In this document: piece after piece, positions 46,365 to 59,332 of the stretch
How positions within the stretch are numbered: position 1 is the first letter of the stretch
Layout of the letters: every line of letters begins with the position of its first letter
Assembly (NCBI GenBank): GCA_905250115.1
Contig: CAJNOI010000088.1
Location: 112,398-176,397 of the forward strand
Reading direction: 5' to 3'
Origin: Adineta steineri
Taxonomy: Eukaryota > Rotifera > Eurotatoria > Adinetida > Adinetidae
Length of the DNA stretch: 64,000 nt
The notes under the pieces: model-generated
What the model was told of the DNA's origin: nothing
Seen by the model: the letters and a program-made list of their open reading frames with translations, nothing else
Database searches by the model: none
Position numbers and translations under genes: made by a program

Positions 46365-47449
46365 GTTTAGAAAGGTTCAATGTGAATATTTTAGAATATT
46401 TTATTCACGTAGAATCGACAAAGATCTAAAATTATAGAGAAAAAATTATTGTAGTTGTTTTTTATTTTTAAAGAAAACTGCCGAATCTGACAAAATAAAC
46501 AAGACAAATCAATGAAGAAGTTAGGATTTTTAAATATCCAATCAGATTTAAGATGAATTATTTTACATATTGGATAAAAGGAGTTTTTCTAATTAAAGAT
46601 TTTTAAAATAAAATTTATAGAAATTTTTATTTGAAAGTTTACTTTAGAAAGAAAAATGAAAAGTTTAGAAGATTTTATATAGGTAAATTGGAAGTGACAT
46701 CTTTGTTGGATTCCAATGGATATTAATCGAAAGTATGAATCATATATTCATCAAATGCTCGTATTGCAGCTATATTAATTTTAAATAAACGATGTTGATT
46801 TTTATTTGTTAAATAATACTAGAATCTAAATTTTAAAATTCTTTAATTGTTCAAGTCTAGTTTTTTTGAAAAACTCCAGATATTATCATACAGATTTTAT
46901 AACGTTTAGTAGAATGATATCAACTCAAACAGATAATATTCAGATATATAATTTCAATAAAAAGCATAAGCAAAAAATTTAATCAAAGATGTTGAAGAGT
47001 TTTAAATAACTACAACTGCAACATTAGCTGAATTGTAAATCTTGTCAACATCATAATATATGGAAATGGTTCGTTTCAATGTGACAGATTTTTGACAGTA
47101 TTCTATCCTGTTCTTTCTTTTAACTGTAAAACTAGAGAAAGACTTGATAATATGAACATTAGGTTTCATTTGACTAATTCCAAGTCCTATGTAAATTGAA
47201 CGTATTGAATTTATCTCTTTTTGTTATTAAAAATAATCTGAACATTCATAATTTTGATTGCTCTGTGTATCGACAAATTATTTCCGTTCGACGGAAATAA
47301 TTAAGTATATTATCTATTTCAATACATAAAGAAGAATATATATTTCATGTCAATGAAGATTTAAAATAGATTTTTGTTATAATTTTCATCTCTTCATCAA
47401 TAATTTTGTTGTTGTTTTTTATTTAATTATCAATATGAAGAATTTATTT
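46365..47449. other. Intergenic region upstream of RPS20
   Basis: About 1.1 kb, AT-rich. The part next to 46365 should be the RPS20 promoter. No gene was seen. Confidence 0.4.
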
Positions 47450-48097
47450 TTAATCGATAAAATTTAATGAAAAGGGTAAGAAACTTAAAATAACAAGTGA
47501 ACATGTTATTCCAATAATAATAACAGTAAAACTAACCAAAAGAATAGAATGACGACGAAGAAAATCATAAAAATGTCCTTTGATCATATTTAATTCAACA
47601 GAATATATAATTGGTTTTAATGATGGTTCACTTTCTAAATCTAAAACATTTTTATATAAAAAAACAAAAGATCATTCATTTCTTCTACTAATAAACTATT
47701 TACCAATATATAATTGATAACGATAATTTCTTTTGATTTGTTTTAAATTTGGTAGAATAAATACGCAATGACAAGATACATATGTTACTGGTGCTTGTAC
47801 ATTATTTTTATCAATCATTAAATGTATATTATTTAAACTACGATATTGATCGATAATTTTATTATTAATTGCCCAATAAATATTATATTGTGTTTTATTT
47901 AATTGTGTTTGACAATCACATGCTAATTGTATTTGATCAGATCGATATAATACTTGTCCAATATAATGATCATCACTTGTTATATATATTTCATCTTGAT
48001 TATTAATACGTACTGAATGAGGTTGAATTTGAAATAATAAATCAACTGTTGAATGACAATAATGAAAAAGAAAAATGACTAATAATAGTAAACGCAT
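47450..48097 (-). CDS. Orphan single-pass type I membrane protein (192 aa)
   Basis: Two exons (47704-48097, 47450-47634) join in phase. The N-terminus MRLLLLVIFLFHYCHST is a signal peptide. The ectodomain of about 135 residues is beta-rich with cysteines at QLACDCQTQ and YVSCHCVFI that could pair as in an Ig-like fold, and it has a potential N-glycosylation site at NKT. A transmembrane helix (ILLVSFTVIIIGITCSLVIL) near the C-terminus is followed by a very short tail. Exon 2 was recovered by phase from the acceptor at 47635. I do not recognise a family; the Ig-like reading is only a suggestion. Confidence 0.6.
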
Positions 48098-49392
48098 ACT
48101 TGACGTTGATGGAAAACAAATGATTAAAGAAAAATTTTATAATGTTATTCATTTAGAATAAAAAAAAATCTGTTCATATAATCGGATTGGTTAATAGTTG
48201 ATCTGTTTCTTAGGAATAGGAAATAAAAGTTTGTCTGGTTTACTTGTATTGACAAGCGTGAAGAATATTTTTATACGATGGCTTGAATAGCATCAGGTTT
48301 ATTTTAAATGTTTTGCATTTATGACAGTGTGTAATCCACTAGACTATCTTGAAGGATTCTAAATAAGTTAACTTCCAGATTAAAACTCAACAATATGGTT
48401 TTGTTTACAATTGCGTGACCTATAAAGAATATGACATAGTAATTTAATATCCTGATATCGAACGGGAGGAAGTATAACTTGTTGTCTCGTAAGTCTTGAT
48501 ATTACTATGAAAGAGCGGTAAGAAACCTGTTGACGAGCTTGTGATTACGTCGTTTAATTATAAATAGTCTTTAGTAACATTGAAAAAGCACTACAAGCGT
48601 TCACAACTAGGGTTTTATTCTATTTTTAAAGTAAAATTATTTTTGAGCATATTCATCACTTGTAAATCTTTACTATTTGACATTCAAACATCTAATAATA
48701 TTGAAATAGATTGGCTTGTATTACTCTTATTCTTATAGCCAAAAACAGTGCAATTCAAAGTTCGTGAATAGTAATGTAAGAACAACTAAATTGTTTCCTA
48801 CAGCTATTTTGTATATGATGGTTGAATACATTTTCTTATATAGATTGTTATCCTAATTATGCGTATATAAACATAATTCACTTGAATTGTTTTTTACATT
48901 ATCCAATTTTCTATGCGTTTAACTTAGAGAAAAACATTTAATTATTCTGAATTTTATCAAAGAACAAACGTGTAAATTACGTCCATAAATATACATGAGA
49001 AAATAATAATAATAATCATAAAGTTAAGATCTGTTACACGAAAGAAAAAAAAAAGAAATTACAAAAAAAGAAACATTGGGCAAAACAATTCTGTTCTTTC
49101 TATCAAATAAGGTTTCGTTTAAAACACAAACAGAACAAAAAAAGAGAAACGTTTTCTTTTCCCCCACATTTAGAAATCAGTCATTCGAATTGCTATTCAT
49201 AATTATCTTCTCTATCTGAACACATCAATTAATATATTCTTCCATTACAATTTTGTTTTTATACCGGTTATTAAATGCATACACAACAAAATGAATATAT
49301 ATGTATATGTATATATAAGACAATTAAATAAATAATCAAGGATAATTAGACTAACAAGACCAGGTGGACGGATATGGGTCAGTGAAATTCTA
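48098..49392. other. Intergenic region, Kv channel 3' side
   Basis: About 1.3 kb, including the probable long 3' UTR of the Kv gene. No gene was recognised. Confidence 0.4.
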
Positions 49393-52300
49393 CTATACAT
49401 CTGTTTCAACATTAAGTGGTTCAGTCGATGTATATATATTCGAACTAATTGTAGTTGAAATTTTTCTTTGTGTTAAATGTTGTGTTGGTGACGTTCTGAT
49501 TGTTTTATGATTGGCAGTTGGTGAACGAAATATTGGATCTTCAGGTGAAGAATATGAATGAAGAAAGGCATCGGATTCATCTAAATGATAATATGCATCA
49601 CCTGATGATATTGATTTTTTTCCTTTTATTCTTCCACTACTATTGCTTGTTGGTATTGCTAAAGCAAATTGATCTGTAGTAATATCAACAAGTGGCGGGG
49701 TAGAAGTTCCACTAGAATATTTTATATCCTTTTGTTCTTCGGAATCAATATCTCGATGATAAAAATAATTAAAATTTGATACAATAACAGGTACAGGTAA
49801 AGCAATTGTAAGTACACCGGCAATAGCACACATTGAACCAACAATTTTACCAAATATACCCACTGGTCTCATATCTCCATAACCAACCTAAAATAATCAA
49901 ATATTTAAGTAATAACAAGAAAAAAGAAAAAGAATATTATTTACAGTTGTCATAGTAATCATTGCCCACCAGAATGCATCAGGTATAGATTTAAAAAATG
50001 ATTCGGGTTCACTTTGTTCAGCAAAATAAACCGCCGAAGAAAATAATATAACACCAATAAATAGAAAAAATATTAATAGAGCTAATTCTTGCATACTCGC
50101 ACGCAATGTCTGACCTAAAATTTGTAGGCCTTTCGAATGTCTCGATAGTTTAAATATACGAAAAACGCGTACGAGACGTATAACACGTAATATAGCTAAT
50201 GACATAGCTTGATTTGATTTCGTTTTTTCTTCCGCTAAGATGGTAAATAATGTAATAAAATACGGCATAATAGCAACGATATCAATAATATTCATTATTG
50301 ATTTAAGAAAGACAAGTTTCAATGGACATGATATTAGACGAACAATAAGTTCAAAGGAAAACCATACAATACAACATGTTTCAATAATAAAAAATGGTTC
50401 AGTCAATTCAGGTATATCATCTTCTTCGATTGTTAAACGAGATGAATCATAAGATGTATTGTCAGCTGGTCGTACACGATAGCGTTTAAATTTAGGAAGA
50501 GTTTCTAAAATACAAATAAAATTGTGATAAATAAAAGTTAATTTTTATCAGCTATGGATTTATATTTTGCACCAAATCGAAGAAAAATATCTTGTTCTTC
50601 GACAGAATACAAAAATAGAATCAGATAAGAAATAATTGTCGTTTCAGATTATATTCCAGGTTTAATAAGTTCACTATTCAGGATATTATTATCCTACCTA
50701 TCTGTTTCAGCATTTTCCTCAGATAAAATATATTCAAAACTTTTATGGCATTTTACTATAGATAGTACGTAGAGAATTTCATGTGAATGTAGAAATGAAA
50801 TCAATATCAGTACTCATTGTCAGATATATTGAGAGACTTCATCTCTTATTCAAAAACTTACAAGATTGATTAATATAAGACTCTATTAGTCTCGATAAAA
50901 CATATACTATCTTTAACTGTTCTAATAAATCAAACATTGTTTATCTTATTATCCATATATATTTATCAATCGAGAGTTTAGGCTTATTTAACAACGCAAA
51001 ATGAAACTCAAGGTTATTTTTTCTATTCTACTACACGAGTAATACATTAATACGAAAGAATAAACTTCAAAATGTCAAAGTGATTTATGGATTATAGGTT
51101 ATATATCATTGGCATGACTGAAGTCTCTCTATAGTATTTCCTGTTTTTACATGCTGATATACATGTAATCATTTAGACTATTGAGTAGAACAAATAAAAA
51201 TGAGTACATAATCTATTACTTACCAAGACAAAATATGACAATTGACATAAGAATAACAGTGACAGATATAAGAGCAATAACACGTGCCCATTGAGACGTT
51301 TCGGGATATTCAAATAGAAGCCAGATTTTACGTTGAACTTCTGGTTTTGGTAATATACGTTCTTCTTCTTTAATAAAACCTTCATCTTCACGAAATTTAT
51401 TAAATGCATCTTCACCTAATTCAAAAAATTTGATTTCTTCTGTAAATACATCTAAATAAAAGATTTTTGTTTTTCTTTTTATACAAATTCTTGTTTTCTA
51501 TTTTCTTACCAATTGGGACATGATTTGGTCGTCGAAGTCGACCACCAGATTGATAATAATAAAGAATAGCATCAAAACTTGGTCGATTTCGATCAAAAAA
51601 ATATTCATTACGTAATGGATCAAAATATAAAACACGTCGAGATGGATTTCCAAGTAATGTACGTGGAAAATTATTTAATGTTTGTAATTGTGTTTCAAAT
51701 TTTAAACCAGATACATTTATAACAACACGTTCAGTTGATTCATAATCTGGATGTTTTGATGCTTCTAATTGTTCTTCAAGGGTTAACTCTTCATCCAATG
51801 GACGAGAAAATGCCCTATAGATATATAATAAAGATATATTAATATGTTTATTTTCTTTTAATTTTTGTAAGAAAAATATAACTAATTTAAATATATTACT
51901 CACAGCATGAGCAGTTGTTGTTTGAGATAGTTACTATTGGCAAACAAAACTATAGAACAACATGTGTCATGATTTTGCTCCCTGGAGCAACACCAACACA
52001 GCCAGTATCCTCGTTGTAGCATGCATAAAACTACGCGCTTAAGAAAGAAAAGCAACAGACAACTATCAACAGTGTCTGTCACTCAGTTTGTCTATCAGTG
52101 CTGCTGATGATGAAGATGATGATGAGATTGACAATTGTAAAAGATGAAAAGATAGAATAAAGAAAAGGTTAATCAAGCTATTAGCTTCACGTATCTTCTT
52201 GCAGTTTGTTCTTGATCATTGATAAGCACGAGATTTCTATTAGGCATGTCGTCAACATGAAAACAATAATTATAGTAACACTAAGATTTAGTTGTATCAG

Positions 52301-55300
52301 TAACGAAAAAGAGATATGTCAAGAAAAAAAAAAGAAGACTAGAATATCGTTTATCTTTTCTTTCTCTCTCTCTCTCTCTCTTTCTCTTTCTATCTATTCC
52401 TCTCTTTTCCAATTATTTCCACATCTATAAATCCTACCGATAAGACGTAGAGAGGACAAATGATGACAACAACGTTAGTTAAACAAGGACATATTAATGC
52501 GCATCTGTACAACATAGAAAGCTTCAATTGCAAGGTTTCTTTTTTTCTTTACTACTGTGACCAATTTCAAAAATCTTACCACATGTATATTTATCCCAGG
52601 AGAGAAATGTAATAAAACTATAAACTATACTTTTGTTTTTTATCAACAATTATGAAATAGTCATAGATTACTTTATTTTCATCCCTTTATATAAAATTAT
52701 ATTAGAGAGAAAAAAAAGTAAAATATTTATTTATGACAAAATATTTAATCAAAGATTATAAATCATCGAGATCGATGAACAAATGTTGATAACGCTTTTT
52801 TTTATTTTATTTCATTTCATCATAAATTAAAAATAATGATTGCAAATAATCGTGAATCAAAAAAACTTGTTCCTGATAGATCACAGGAACTTGGAAAAGT
52901 TCATATGAATACTAATGAGAATGATTTTTACCATTAATCTTCGTTAAAATGAACATATGAGACCAGATTAATATAGTAGGATGTCTAGGATAATAATCAA
53001 ATGCATATATTGTATCTTCTTTCAATAACTAGATCTTTTATTTTAACATTTCAGTAAAAAAAAAGTACATCTTAATTATCTCTTGACCTTTGTTAGCGTC
53101 TATTTAATGTCCAAATATTGATTACCATCAATTAATCTACAACTATTCAATTTAGTATTCTAACAGAATTCATATATTCATTGAAAGAAAGAATGTATTG
53201 GAATTATTATTCTTAAATAAAGTCAAGAATACGCAATGCCATCGCTATATAATAATTATCTAGACTAGAATATGCAGATGCATATCATTTATTAATAGGT
53301 CTTTGTGTTGAATGTCAAAAGAAAAGAAAATGATTTTTTTTCTCCTCCTATTCTGAATATTATTTGAAAGTCATGAAACAGAACACAACAAAAAAATTTC
53401 TATATGGGAAATATCTGCTGTTTAGAAATTTTAAGAAGAAAAAACATTTACTATTAATGGATTCTTTAAAAATAAACGAAGATATTTTTTTGTATGTCAT
53501 TGTTGTTGTTGTAAAAAATTCTAAGAATTTATTTAGTTTTGTTTCATATAATTATTTATATAACTGGCACGTTTATTGACCTAGAAAAAAATCTATGTCA
53601 TTAGTTTTTATTCTAATCAAGATTCAAGCTTTCCTGTATAAATCAATCTACTAACTTAAATCAACAATATCAAAACGTTCATAATTAGCTTCAAGGTTTG
53701 TTTGCTTACTCAATTATTTTGAAAATATATTTATATGTCTTAATTCTATAAATAAACTTGTTTTTTTTGTGTTCTAGATCTGTAATAATAGTGATTTACT
53801 TTTCTTAATCATCTAAATGATAATATCTTTATAAATAAGACTAGTCTATTTTTATTTTTTTAACAGATATAATTTAAAATTTAAAACAATAGATATTCGA
53901 ATTCATTTGGGAATTTTCTTCGAATTAGTCAAGAAGATTTCCCTATGCACATCTGTGCATAAAATTATAAAAAAACAACAATTTGATCCTATTATCTATT
54001 TATTAATAGAGATAAAAAAAAGAAGGAATATTTCAAGAGAAGAAAACTTTTTCTTTTTTGAAAAATCAATCAAACTAAGCGTTGTCTTAATATTAATTTA
54101 TCTTTTTTCATATATATTAACAATACACATTAATCTTTGTCATTTTACTTCAAAGATAATCAATGTTAGTAACTTCATTAATAATAACACGAAATACATT
54201 GTCTAATATTAATCAAATCACAAGTCATCATTTGTAAACATACTTTTTTTTCTTCTTCTTTTCAAACATTATCTCACCTGGCAGCAACGGCTAAACTATT
54301 GGGTACAAGACAATTAACAACAGACGTTCGAGGTGGATCACCATCGAACGTTGAAGGAGCACCAATACTATTTAATAGATCATGTATAGGACCGTGCTGT
54401 ACAATAGACATATGCCGACCTGTTGTTCGAGCGGAACTGGATGACTGATCATTACCAAATTCAACACCACGTCGACGTGTTGTTTCATGACAACTTTATA
54501 TTAGGAAATAACAAAATGGAAATAAATATCCATAGTATACAAATAAGAAGATCAAGACTTACAGTGAACGATCAGTAAGAATCATGACTAAATAGTAACT
54601 GTTCTCAGTTATATATATATATATATGTATATTATATTGATTGATGTATTCTAATAAGGCTCGTTCTCGAGAAGAAAACTGATATCAATAGTCACCAGAA
54701 GAACACAGAAAGATTAGGCAAGTAAATAAGCAAAAAGAGAATATGAAGATGACGTTCGCTAATGGAACCATATATACATAAGAACAACAAAAACAAACAT
54801 TAATAAGAACAGAGAAACAGAAATCTAGAGAAAGAATAAGAGAAGGATACTGAAAAGTTGCAAACGACGTGTAATACGAGATGTTACTGATCTTAAGCCT
54901 GCGCATTTGTACGCGTATCAATCGATGACGTCAAAACATCGAAAAAATAAGGAACGATAATTATCTGAAATACTACCATAACATTGTGTCTATTATCGAC
55001 TTAATTCATCTGTTATTACCATTGACCTTTGTCTACTGTTTTTAATTTCAAATAGTGCGCATAGTTGTATTGTCTTATAGTATCGCCTTGTTACCTTCTA
55101 ATTTTTCTAAGTAAAACTATTCTACAAAAAAAAAGGAACTGAGTATCTGTCTATTTCAAGTATGTGGAAGGAAGAAGTTAGTTTTCTATTTTGTATTCTC
55201 ATGAATTTCTATTCATTTTTTTATTAAAATACATCTAATGTAAAATATTGAATAAGACATATATGTAATAAGTAAATTTCTTGAAGAGAGATTTTAGATT

Positions 55301-58300
55301 TATTTGTCTTGGTACACAATATTAGAATACGAATGATTAAACTTCCGTTAGACAAAAAAAAGTTTTCACCATATTCGATTCATTATTGTTAATTGAACAA
55401 AATCATATTCGACTTTTTAGATCATAATAAGTGCACTTACGAGACATCTCCGAAAAGAAGACTAGCATATATTGTAGGCTGCCAAACTGAAACTGCGGCT
55501 GTTATTGCCATATTTTTCTTTAGTTTTACTTTTAACAATATGTAGATCGATATAAGACACGAAGGATTGTAATTTATGTGAAGTCATATAGCTTTTTTGT
55601 CTTTATATTTAATTCTTTTCTTTCTAATAAATATGAAAAATAATAACACGCGAACATGAATCGAACGACAGAAAATCGTACGTTTGTAATAACAAGAATA
55701 TAGAAAAATAGGCCTACAAATCTCTTCAATAGGATGGATGAATAAACTGTCTGACAGATAAGTAACGAATTAACTAATATATATATAAGCAAAATATCTA
55801 ATTGTTTCTGCTCGATGTAGTCAAATAATGAAAAGATTTTAAATAGACTATTGTATATCTACTTACATTGGATGATCATTCAATGAAACATGTTGCCAAA
55901 CCGTTGCCATCGTCATTTTGAAAGGATTTTTTTAAGGTATAATTTTATACGTGTAATAATATGTATATAAAAATATTAGTTAATGTGTAGATGCCAATCA
56001 CTTGTTGGTATTTTTGATCATTTCAAATACCATACTCATAAATACACACATACACATACAATGAATAGCGCTTTGTCTTGCTTGCTTCTGGAAACGACAA
56101 TAGTCACTACTATACTCTCCATTTTCCTTCGTTGTCGGTCGCATGGGTCTCGTCTTTTCTCATTGCATAGTCAAGGAGAAAGAAAGGCAGCGTAAAAGCA
56201 TTCGCGTCTGATGATGAACATGCGTTCACACACATACTCTTTCTCCCTCCCTCCTTCCTCCTATCTCTCCTTCTCCCTATCTCTCTCTCTCTCTTTCTCC
56301 CTCTCTCTTTGTTTTTCTTTTTTTTTCTTCTTCTTTTTTTTCTTGTGCTTTCTCGCATTTTATTATACAATGCGTCTGCTACTATTAGCATCACCACAGC
56401 ACACAGTTGGAATGAGGGGAAAAAGCACACGCGTGTCGTGTCGAAAATTTCATTGAGCGCGACGACGAACCGACGCTGCGGGTATTAGCATTACGCATAT
56501 TATTCTTGTATATTACTAACAAGCTAGTGCTGCAAGCTTAATAAAAAAGCACATTAGTTCTTTCTTTCTTTTTTTTTTCTTTCTTTCTTTTTAATCGTTC
56601 TTTTCTAAAGCATATATATATATGCTTATATATATGAACTATGTTAATAAAAAAAAAAAGAAGAATAGTAGCAACATTGACGGCATAAAAGCCAAGTCTA
56701 ATAAAATAACGACAGCAGAAAAGAAGAAGAAATGACAAAGACAAAAAAATGACTAATTCAATGGTGTAATTGAATAATTCTTTTACAAATAAATATTGAC
56801 CTTGGAGAAGATATAACTCTCTTTTTTTTTAAATTATTCATTTGTAAATAAGAGAAATTATTTTTCATTTCAATCAAGTGCTTCTTCACTTTTAAATAAG
56901 TGTTGTTATATTTATTATAAAATTATATGATAAGAACAAGTTTTTTTTTTGTAAAAAACGGAAAACTTACAATAATGGACTAGTACCATATTTTGTATGT
57001 TGACTACTACCATCATAATTATATAACAATGCACTTTCATGATCACGACGTTCATTTAATTGACGACGGTGAGTCGTTTGATTATCACTATAAAAGTTAA
57101 ATAGAATAATTACAACTATTATTCTTATATATTTATAATAATAATAGTTTTATTCTTCTTTCAAAACAACATATTTTTTTACCATATGACAAAGAAAAAC
57201 GATATTGTTTTTCAAATTTCCAAAAAACTATATTAATGTATTGAAAAGGTTTTATTTTATGTATTCATGTAGAAAAGATGATTATCATAGATGATTATTG
57301 AAAAACGCAAAAAAAGAGAACACTATTAAGCTATTTTCTTTAATACAATTTCCGGTTAATTATTTCAATACTTTTATGCTCAATGTATGAAAATTTCTTC
57401 TTCAGGAATTATAGTTCGTTCATTGAATATAATAGAAAAAAATATAATCTATCTTGATTCATATATATATATTGTCATTGTATAGATATCTTAAAAAATA
57501 AGTTAACATATAATCTTATTTTATTCTTTTCAAAAAAAAAGAAAGAAAAACGGCAGTCAATCAAATAAATAAAAAATTCTCTAGTATGTTTTCTATCAAT
57601 AAATAAAGCACCCATTATCAAGTTAATATTACAGAATCAGATTTCCATAAACATTTCTTCAGCTTGTACGTATATAAAGAAATGTTTATACATGATCACG
57701 TACTCATTCGATATTTATTTTATGTCAGACGAGATGAAGATCTATATATTGATTAATAATTTATTTATAACACTTACTAATCATTATAATTAGAAGATGC
57801 AGCAATTTGTATAGTTACTGGAGTTCCCATGCGCTTTGTGTGTCTATTTTATTCATTGTTCAATGTGCGATAAGTAAATAAAAATGGAAATCTCAAACAT
57901 ACGTCACTTTATTGCACTTGTGACCATTATGTATGTAGACTTGTGTGACATACACACATTTTCTCTATCTTGTTAATGAGATATCATAGAGAAAGGGAAT
58001 AGAAAAATCGAAAGAGCAAGACAACCATAAAGAAAAACCCATTGTCTTAATACTCTCTACAATCGTCAGTGTATAAGAGCAAAAAAATAGATCCACTGAT
58101 GTTGATGTTGTTAGCGTTGAAGCGCATCGAGCAAAAAAAAGAGAAAATGACATAGAATTTTTTTTTGTCTCTTAATTGTGCTCTCAACTCTTGCCTTTTC
58201 TTTTTTTGTTTTATTCTTGCCTAATATTGAACTTTCATTATTGTCTTTACATCCGTTGGCTTTTCTTGAGTGATTATAGATCAGATTAGTCAATAGAGTA

Positions 58301-59190
58301 GAAGAAAAAAAAAATCTAAAGTGTTCCTGAGATCTAACCATTAAGAAAATTTTATCAATTTTTTTTCCAGTAAGTATAATTCTACTTAATAATATATTGC
58401 GAACTTCAATAACTATCGATGTTTTTTTGTATTAGCCATATGTCAAGCAATTAGAGTAAAGCATGTTTATTCTATCCTAATGTGTAATATAAAACTGGAA
58501 ATATGCTTTGATATTTAGATGAAAATTAAACCAAAACGCTAAAATGTTTATTATTAATAATGATTTAGATCAAATGACATTCATTTGTAATCAACATAGG
58601 AAATTAAATCACTTCCTACGTATTTAATAGTTCGTCTAAAGTTATCATTACTACTTGACATTTTAGAACTTAGAATATGACAAGATGGCCAATTATGATA
58701 TACATATGTATGTAAAAGATCAGAATCTACAGGATATGGTTGACTTCAAAATATCTAATTATGATTCTATGTTATTGATTATAATACTAAAAGTTTTTAC
58801 TAAACTTTATTGAATAACTGATCTGGAATATTTGCAATAAAATAAAAAACAGTAAGAGATTCTTATTAATAATAGATTATACTATATATATAGTTGATCA
58901 ATTAATTAACATATAGACGTATGTTTGATAGCAGCACTATATTAAATGAGATTTCTTTTTTTATCGAAATTTGTTAGAAAATCAACGCGATAAAATAATG
59001 AGTTTTTCTAGTAAAAATGTTTTTTTTCTATAATTACATTTTTAAAATTGATATAAGATAGTTCGTATTTAAAAACAAGGGAAAATAATTGAATCATTCG
59101 TTTCAATAGTAAATTCGTATTTGTTTTTTTTCATATACAAAAAAATTAAATTATCTATACTTACGTTTTATTTACATTTGTAGCAAGCAT
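49393..59190 (-). CDS. Shaker-type voltage-gated potassium channel (Kv1)
   Basis: The pore-forming subunit of a Kv1 channel. Shared core exons: 51510-51814, 51224-51451, 49945-50504, 49393-49887. Upstream coding exons are 54278-54493 and 56971-57087, plus six candidate first exons listed separately. With the first exon at 57778 the product is 657 aa. The T1 domain runs [20 protein letters not shown] to [21 protein letters not shown]1-S6 are all present. S4 is [20 protein letters not shown], with the full charge set; the filter is [14 protein letters not shown], with Arg at the Shaker T449 position; S6 has the PVPV bend. The C-terminus NVETDV matches Shaker and is a class I PDZ ligand. Intron 50505-51223 is 719 bp. 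Confidence 0.95.
51904..52082 (-). CDS. Kv1 candidate first exon f (Cys-rich N-terminus)
   Basis: Starts [20 protein letters not shown], contains [13 protein letters not shown], and ends at a GTGAGT donor in phase 2, matching the acceptor at 51814 (AFSRPLD). It would splice straight to the T1 exon. The ATG choice is uncertain, as a shorter start is possible. Confidence 0.5.
52355..52415. repeat. CT microsatellite
   Basis: TTTCTCTCTCTCTCTCTC tract in a Kv intron or promoter region. Confidence 0.8.
54278..54493 (-). CDS. Kv1 N-terminal coding exon
   Basis: Encodes [20 protein letters not shown] to [13 protein letters not shown] and ends AG/GTGAGA in phase 2, joining to the T1 exon as [10 protein letters not shown]. 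Its acceptor near 54494 also takes phase 2. A basic, Ser-rich cytoplasmic segment. Confidence 0.7.
54563..54585 (-). CDS. Kv1 candidate first exon e (MILTDRS)
   Basis: A short exon with ATG, seven codons plus two bases and a GTAAGT donor, phase 2 like the other first exons. Confidence 0.4.
55441..55511 (-). CDS. Kv1 candidate first exon d ([20 protein letters not shown])
   Basis: ATG followed by 23 codons and two bases to a GTAAGT donor, phase 2. The encoded N-terminus is hydrophobic, of the kind that can act as an inactivation particle (inference). Confidence 0.5.
55867..55916 (-). CDS. Kv1 candidate first exon c ([16 protein letters not shown])
   Basis: ATG to a GTAAGT donor, 50 nt, phase 2. 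The VWQ motif is shared with candidate exon d (SVWQ), suggesting that c and d are duplicated first exons. Confidence 0.5.
56218..56340. repeat. CT/T-rich microsatellite
   Basis: Long CTCTCT and TTTTCTTTTT tracts within the Kv locus. The ORFs crossing it on both strands are low complexity. Confidence 0.8.
56971..57087 (-). CDS. Kv1 upstream coding exon
   Basis: Encodes [19 protein letters not shown] to HTKYGTSPL, with acceptor at 57088 and GTAAGT donor at 56970. It is compatible in phase with exon b (57778) upstream and exon 54278-54493 downstream. Confidence 0.65.
57778..57830 (-). CDS. Kv1 candidate first exon b ([17 protein letters not shown])
   Basis: ATG to a GTAAGTG donor, 53 nt, phase 2. 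It joins to 57087 as [11 protein letters not shown]. Confidence 0.6.
59165..59190 (-). CDS. Kv1 candidate first exon a (MLATNVNK)
   Basis: ATG to a GTAAGTATAG donor, 26 nt, phase 2. It is the most upstream candidate and rests only on donor quality and phase. Confidence 0.35.
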
Positions 59191-59294
59191 GTTTCTATAT
59201 AGATGAATCGAAGAATTTTCCATACAAACATCATTTTTTGTTTGATCAATCGTTTAGTGTTATTAATACTAATAATAAGAGCAATACGTTTGAG

Positions 59295-59295
<1 letters not shown>

Positions 59296-59331
<36 letters not shown>

Positions 59332-59332
59332 G
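59296..59332. repeat. TA/TATG microsatellite
   Basis: (TA)n followed by TATGTATGTATG, about 100 bp upstream of candidate Kv first exon a. Confidence 0.8.

Noticed and set aside
56110-56456. ORFs on both strands around the CT-rich tract
   Set aside because: Poly-Ser/Leu and Arg/Lys/Glu translations of a microsatellite.
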